35,112 bases of DNA from Acidimicrobiaceae bacterium (lineage in GTDB: Bacteria > Actinomycetota > Acidimicrobiia > Acidimicrobiales > MedAcidi-G1): NCBI GenBank assembly GCA_002717365.1, contig PBDJ01000006.1, forward strand, positions 6,751 through 41,862, read 5' to 3'. Of this stretch, positions 32,306 through 35,112 are shown piece after piece. The position numbers and the translations under genes are program-made. The notes beneath the pieces are model-generated. The model worked only from the letters and a program-made list of their open reading frames with translations. It did not search any database and had not been told where the DNA came from. The stretch's first letter is position 1, and every line of letters starts with the position of its first letter.

Positions 32306-32401
32306 TGGCGGAGGTGGACGGGAATCGAACCCGCCGGACGGGGATCGCCCGTCCCACCCGCTTTGAAGGCGGGGGAGCCCACCAGGTACTCAGACACCTC
32401 C
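32306..32401 (-). tRNA. selC: tRNA-Sec (anticodon TCA)
   Basis: A 96-nt tRNA on the minus strand, with the long variable arm typical of tRNA-Sec. Acceptor GGAGGTG pairs with CACCTCC; an eighth pair would be T opposite C. The anticodon stem CCCGC/GCGGG encloses loop CTTCAAA, with anticodon TCA at 32364-32366. A GC-rich variable arm (GGGACGGGCGATCCCCGTCC) precedes T arm GCGGG-TTCGATT-CCCGT. Discriminator G (32309) and CCA (32306-32308) are encoded. It lies 12 kb from selAB. Confidence 0.96.
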
Positions 32402-32491
32402 ACCGCTGACGGTACGGGTCATTGGTTCCAATCGCCACGTGGGGACGACCGACCGTGCGATCGCGGGTCGGGTCGTCGTAGCATGCGGGGT

Positions 32492-32566
32492 ATGAAGAAG
32501 TTCCTAATGCTGGGGGCCTTAGTCGCCCTGGTGGCTGTGGCCGTACGGAAGGTCCGCTCGATCTAA
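32492..32566 (+). CDS. Very small membrane peptide, DLW-39-like start
   Basis: A 24-residue peptide from ATG 32492 preceded by GCGGGG. It begins MKKFLMLGALVALVAVAV and ends with the basic RKVRSI, i.e. one short helix with positive ends. The first part resembles the start of the actinobacterial DLW-39 family, but the family's acidic tail and DLW motif are missing. Its stop overlaps the stop of the HAD gene on the other strand. A second in-frame ATG is three codons upstream. Existence as a protein is likely but not certain. Confidence 0.5.
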   Translation: MKKFLMLGALVALVAVAVRKVRSI

Positions 32567-33378
32567 CTTCGGCCGTTCGGCGCCGTCGGTCGACTTCGAC
32601 GAGATGGCTGACGGAGCCTTCGGACACCAGCTATTGCGCCCAGCAGCACCACCGCGCTGAGAGCGCTGGCCGCGATCCAGTTCCGGTCAATCGGGATCCG
32701 GTCGCCCAGGGGTACCGGGTTTTCAAACTCGCGGATCGGCCAGCCCCGCTTCTCAGCCTCCCGGCGAAGTTCACGATCGGGGTTGACGGCTACCGGGTGT
32801 CCAACCGCCTCGAGCATCGGGAGGTCGGTGGCCGAGTCCGAGTAGGCCCACGAACCCGCCAGATCGATCTCTCGGTCATGGGCCAGGCGCTCCATGGCGT
32901 CGGCCTTTCCCGGGCCCTGGGCGTAGAACTCGACTTCCCCCGTGTAGCGGCCTTCGGCGTCAACCATGGGAGTGGTGGCCACGAACTCGTCCACTCCGAG
33001 GTGGTCGGCCAGCGGATCCACGATCTCGATGGGTGAAGCCGAGACCAGGATCAACAGCCGTCCTTCGGCCCGGTGGTGGGCGAACAGATCAAGGGCCTCG
33101 TCGTAGACGATGGGTTCGATCACCTGGGCAAGGTGGTCGTGGGCCAGACGCCGGAGCCCCTCCTGCTCCCAGCCGGCAGCTAGGCGGAGGGCGGTCCTCC
33201 GGGCCCGATCCATAGCCGACTCGTCGGCTCCGAAGAACCGGAAAAGGAGTTGTCCCCATGCCGCCCGGAGGGCCATCGGAGCGCTCAGGTAACCCGCCCG
33301 GTGCAGCGTGGGGCCGTAGGCGGCCATGGAAGCCCGTGCGATGACCGTCTTGTCGAGGTCGAAGAAGGCCGCCTCCAC
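32563..33378 (-). CDS. HAD-superfamily IB phosphatase with C-terminal membrane helix
   Basis: A 271-residue protein from GTG 33378, chosen because the HAD domain begins at once (VEAAFFDLDKT). All HAD motifs are visible: nucleophile DLDKT, motif II Ser in LLILVSASPIEI, Lys in GPGKADAMERL, and SDSATDLPML with its acidic residues. The cap and overall length match the HAD-IB group of SerB-like hydrolases (TIGR01490-type). After the domain a single helix, WIAASALSAVVLLGAIAGV, precedes a basic tail, so the enzyme is probably tail-anchored on the cytoplasmic face. Substrates may be phospholipid-like or small phosphomonoesters. A longer frame upstream lacks domain support. Confidence 0.9.
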   Translation of the reverse strand: MEAAFFDLDKTVIARASMAAYGPTLHRAGYLSAPMALRAAWGQLLFRFFGADESAMDRARRTALRLAAGWEQEGLRRLAHDHLAQVIEPIVYDEALDLFAHHRAEGRLLILVSASPIEIVDPLADHLGVDEFVATTPMVDAEGRYTGEVEFYAQGPGKADAMERLAHDREIDLAGSWAYSDSATDLPMLEAVGHPVAVNPDRELRREAEKRGWPIREFENPVPLGDRIPIDRNWIAASALSAVVLLGAIAGVRRLRQPSRRSRPTAPNGRS

Positions 33379-33417
33379 GCCCTCGAGCCTAGGTCGTCTT
33401 GGCGATGGGGCGGTGTG

Positions 33418-33534
33418 GTGCAGCCGGTCACGGTGATTCTCTCCTACATGGTCCTGACGGTCACGGCGATCATCCGCCCCTTGGACTACCGCCGGGCCGA
33501 ACAACGACGGCCCGACAGGCTGGGTGTCGTCTAG
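33418..33534 (+). CDS. Possible small membrane peptide
   Basis: A 38-codon frame from GTG 33418 with GGGGCGG just upstream. It has a short hydrophobic run (VTVILSYMVLTVTAII) and then a basic tail. Third positions are GC-rich in the first two thirds. It lies between the divergent HAD gene and the STAS gene. I recognise no family, and the helix is short for spanning a membrane, so this may be noise. Confidence 0.3.
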   Translation: MQPVTVILSYMVLTVTAIIRPLDYRRAEQRRPDRLGVV

Positions 33535-33575
33535 CGTTAGGTGCGTTAGGCGGCCGAAGAGGGGTGCGGAGACCA

Positions 33576-33923
33576 ATGCGGCTCGACGTCCATCGTTCAC
33601 CCCGAGACGACCGCGTCGTTCTCGTTCTGGTCGGCGAGTTGGACCTGGCCGGGGCGCCCCGACTCCGCCAGGCCGTGGTCGCTGAGGCGGCGGCTGGGGA
33701 GCGCCACGTGGTGTTGGACCTGACGGCGGTCGACTTCATTGACTCCACCGGGTTGGGGGTCGTGGTGGGGGCCCTGCGGAGGCTCCGGACCCACGACGGT
33801 GAACTGTCGGTGGTCTGTCCGGAACCGCGTCTCCGGCGGGTCTTCGAAATGTGCGACCTGGACCGGGTGTTCACCCTCCACGGGTCGGTGGATGAAGTGC
33901 CCTCCGAACGGGAGACGGCGTGA
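33576..33923 (+). CDS. STAS-domain anti-sigma factor antagonist, RsbV-like
   Basis: A 115-residue STAS domain from ATG 33576, with GGAG 7 bases upstream. LVGELDLAGAPRLRQAV and VLDLTAVDFIDSTGLGVVVGALRR carry the DSTGL loop with the phosphorylatable Ser. In the usual scheme the RsbW-type kinase phosphorylates it, and dephosphorylation by a PP2C enzyme lets it trap the kinase. The next gene, overlapping by 4 bp (GTGA), is exactly such a kinase, so this is a coupled RsbV-RsbW pair. No PP2C phosphatase or sigma gene is in the same operon. Confidence 0.94.
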   Translation: MRLDVHRSPRDDRVVLVLVGELDLAGAPRLRQAVVAEAAAGERHVVLDLTAVDFIDSTGLGVVVGALRRLRTHDGELSVVCPEPRLRRVFEMCDLDRVFTLHGSVDEVPSERETA

Positions 33924-34366
33924 CGCTCCGTCGAGCCCGTGGAGGTGTCGTGGAGTTGGTGGTGCCTGCCCGGGCCGAGTACCTGCAACTGGTTCGAGCC
34001 ATCGTTGGTGCCACGGCGGGGCTCGAGCCGTCCATGGACCCGGGCCGGGTGGCAGACCTACGGCTCGTCGTGTCCGAAGCGGTGTCCAACGCCATCAAGG
34101 CCCAGGCGTCGGTCGGAGTCGCCGATCCAATCCTCGTCCGGTGCGAGCCATCAGGAGACCGGATCGTGGTAGAGGTAGCCGACCATGGGCCCGGCTTTGA
34201 CGCCGGGTCTGTCCCGGATCTGCCACCCGTAGAGACGGCGGAACGGTTGGATCACGAGTCGGGGCTAGGCGTGTCGCTCATGCGGCGCCTAGCCGACGAA
34301 GCGGTCGTGGAGAGTGGACCGAACGGAACCGTGGTGCGCCTCACCCTCGGGTCGCGGGGCCGCTGA
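33920..34366 (+). CDS. Anti-sigma factor / serine kinase, RsbW-like HATPase
   Basis: A 148-residue GHKL ATPase starting at GTG 33920 inside the stop of the RsbV-like gene. It shows the N-box LRLVVSEAVSNAIKAQ, the G1 box VVEVADHGPGFD and the G2 box GLGVSLMRRLADE, i.e. the Bergerat fold of RsbW/SpoIIAB proteins. These bind a sigma factor and phosphorylate their STAS partner. Its sigma target is unknown; the group 2 sigma factor 1.7 kb upstream is not a typical client. It is followed by two hairpins before topA. Confidence 0.93.
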   Translation: MTLRRARGGVVELVVPARAEYLQLVRAIVGATAGLEPSMDPGRVADLRLVVSEAVSNAIKAQASVGVADPILVRCEPSGDRIVVEVADHGPGFDAGSVPDLPPVETAERLDHESGLGVSLMRRLADEAVVESGPNGTVVRLTLGSRGR

Positions 34367-34384
34367 GCCAGATTCTCACCCCTC

Positions 34385-34449
34385 GCGACAGCCGTTGTCG
34401 CAACCATGTCCCGTGGGATACCCGGAGGCGACCACTACGGTGCCTCCGG
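34385..34449 (+). terminator. Two tandem hairpins after the RsbW-like gene
   Basis: The first is GCGACA-GCCGT-TGTCGC (34385-34401), with 6 perfect pairs. The second has arms CCGGAGGC (34422-34429) and GCCTCCGG (34442-34449), with 8 perfect pairs and a 12-nt loop. Neither is followed by a T-tract. They begin 18 bp after the stop codon and may act as a weak terminator or mRNA 3' structure. The whole stretch 34367-34739 holds no gene that I recognise. Confidence 0.4.
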
Positions 34450-34504
34450 TCGAAGGCCCAACGGACAGGACCCATGACAGCCAGCCGACCCGACCAAGCC
34501 TCAC

Positions 34505-34705
34505 GTGGTTGGGGGGCAACCGCCCCCGGCACGCGCCGTGGAACGTCCGATGATGCCGTCCCCCGGCATCGAGCCAGCCGGCGGGATCCCTCCGATCATG
34601 GTCGCAGTGGTCGAGGTCCCAGTGCTGTCCGGCACCCGTCCCATCCGGCCGGAGGGGGGCTCTTTAGCAGTGGCCTCCGAAGGCCCGTTGGCGGAGGGTG
34701 CTTGA
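34505..34705 (+). CDS. Possible 66-residue Pro/Gly-rich peptide
   Basis: A frame from GTG 34505 to TGA 34705 in the gap before topA. Of the frames I compared here, it has the strongest GC bias at third positions, which matches real genes around it. The product is rich in Pro, Gly and Val (GGIPPIMVAVVEVPV in the middle), with no signal peptide or known motif. No Shine-Dalgarno is seen. It may be a small gene, a decayed fragment or chance. Confidence 0.25.
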   Translation: MVGGQPPPARAVERPMMPSPGIEPAGGIPPIMVAVVEVPVLSGTRPIRPEGGSLAVASEGPLAEGA

Positions 34706-34739
34706 CAACGCACGGCCCCACCGGCCAACAGTGGACAGC

Positions 34740-35112
34740 GTGAGCACCTCCCTCGTCATCGTCGAGTCACCGGCGAAGGCCAAGACGATCGCTGGCTACC
34801 TGGGCGATGGCTTCGTCGTGGAGTCCTCGATCGGCCACGTGCGCGACCTGGCGAAAGCCTCTGAACTGCCCGAGGACGTCAGAAAAGAGTCCTGGGCGTC
34901 CATGGGGGTAAACGTCAATGACAATTTTTATGGTTTCTACGTTGTCCCTCCTGACAAGAAGAAGCAGGTAGCACACCTCAAGCGCCTGCTGAAGGACGTC
35001 GACCATCTCTACCTCGCCACCGATGAGGACCGCGAGGGCGAGGCCATTGCCTGGCACCTGTTGGAGGTTTTGAACCCCAAGGTGCCGGTTCACCGGATGG
35101 TTTTCCATGAGA
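34740..35112 (+). CDS. topA: DNA topoisomerase I, 5' part
   Basis: The first 124 codons of a type IA topoisomerase, cut by the end of the window. It relaxes negative supercoils by passing one strand through a transient Tyr-linked break. The TOPRIM domain is visible: LVIVESPAKAKTIAGYLG at the start, SSIGHVRDLAK, and LATDEDREGEAIAWHLL with the metal-binding DxDxE-type acids. The start is GTG 34740, with GTG 34731 three codons upstream as an alternative. It was found by translation from GTG, as no suitable ATG exists. The catalytic Tyr and zinc-finger or basic C-terminal parts lie beyond the window. Confidence 0.96.
   Translation, partial: MSTSLVIVESPAKAKTIAGYLGDGFVVESSIGHVRDLAKASELPEDVRKESWASMGVNVNDNFYGFYVVPPDKKKQVAHLKRLLKDVDHLYLATDEDREGEAIAWHLLEVLNPKVPVHRMVFHE

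Noticed and set aside
33399-33575. Longer start for the RsbV-like gene
   Set aside because: The extra 59 residues are of odd composition and overlap the HAD promoter region; ATG 33576 has a proper Shine-Dalgarno and starts the STAS fold.
34570-34720. Minus-strand resemblance to parts of a cobalamin riboswitch (GCCACTG and a GGGACC-type segment)
   Set aside because: The remaining conserved boxes are missing and no gene lies downstream on that strand.
34767-35108. Minus-strand frame of 113 codons at the right edge
   Set aside because: It is antisense to the TOPRIM domain of topA, which is unmistakable.

Overview
The window looks like a chromosomal segment of a high-GC actinobacterium. I infer a member of Acidimicrobiia or a close relative, probably aquatic or marine. 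The support is a WhiB-family gene, two F420-type oxidoreductase families, RsbV/RsbW-type partner switching, a GlnR-like regulator beside two glutamine synthetases, GTG/TTG starts and strong GC bias at third codon positions. There is no rRNA, phage, IS element or CRISPR array. Two tRNA genes are present: Pro(CGG) and selenocysteine(UCA).

Positions 1-4919 hold accessory metabolism: a SAM methyltransferase, a DDN-like F420 enzyme, a coupled cupin/nucleoside hydrolase pair, an LLM-class F420 oxidoreductase and a secreted metzincin-type protease. Positions 4886-6962 hold a Baeyer-Villiger-type monooxygenase between two ~90-bp direct repeats. The repeats carry the 5' end of the protease gene, so one copy encodes a broken remnant of that gene. 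Positions 6977-10732 encode a 1251-residue cell-surface protein: seven propeller-like repeats, two Thr-rich stalks, a calcium-binding-type segment, a membrane anchor and a Cys/His-rich cytoplasmic tail. Next come a reductive-dehalogenase-like Fe-S protein and, divergent from it, a glutamine amidotransferase followed by a membrane acyltransferase with an inserted ankyrin domain.

From 14.5 kb the content is more housekeeping-like: tRNA-Pro, a lone receiver domain divergent from a STAS protein, an NfeD-like protein, whiB, selB-selA, fxsA, an Mrp-type ATPase, an ErpA-like Fe-S carrier, a thioredoxin-like lipoprotein, a compact xanthine-dehydrogenase-like protein and RidA. Positions 25.9-31.1 kb form a nitrogen cluster: GlnR-like regulator, GSI-alpha, divergent GSII and glutamine-dependent NAD synthetase. 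Between the two synthetases lies an 11-bp-phased array of half-sites that resembles a GlnR box. The window closes with a group 2 sigma factor, tRNA-Sec, a HAD phosphatase, an RsbV/RsbW pair and the start of topA.

SelA, SelB and tRNA-Sec show that the organism can insert selenocysteine, although I found no selD and no convincing selenoprotein here. The most unusual items are the ankyrin-interrupted acyltransferase, the repeat-flanked monooxygenase with a probable CTG start, the phased array between the glutamine synthetase genes, and the propeller/stalk/anchor protein with its Cys/His tail.
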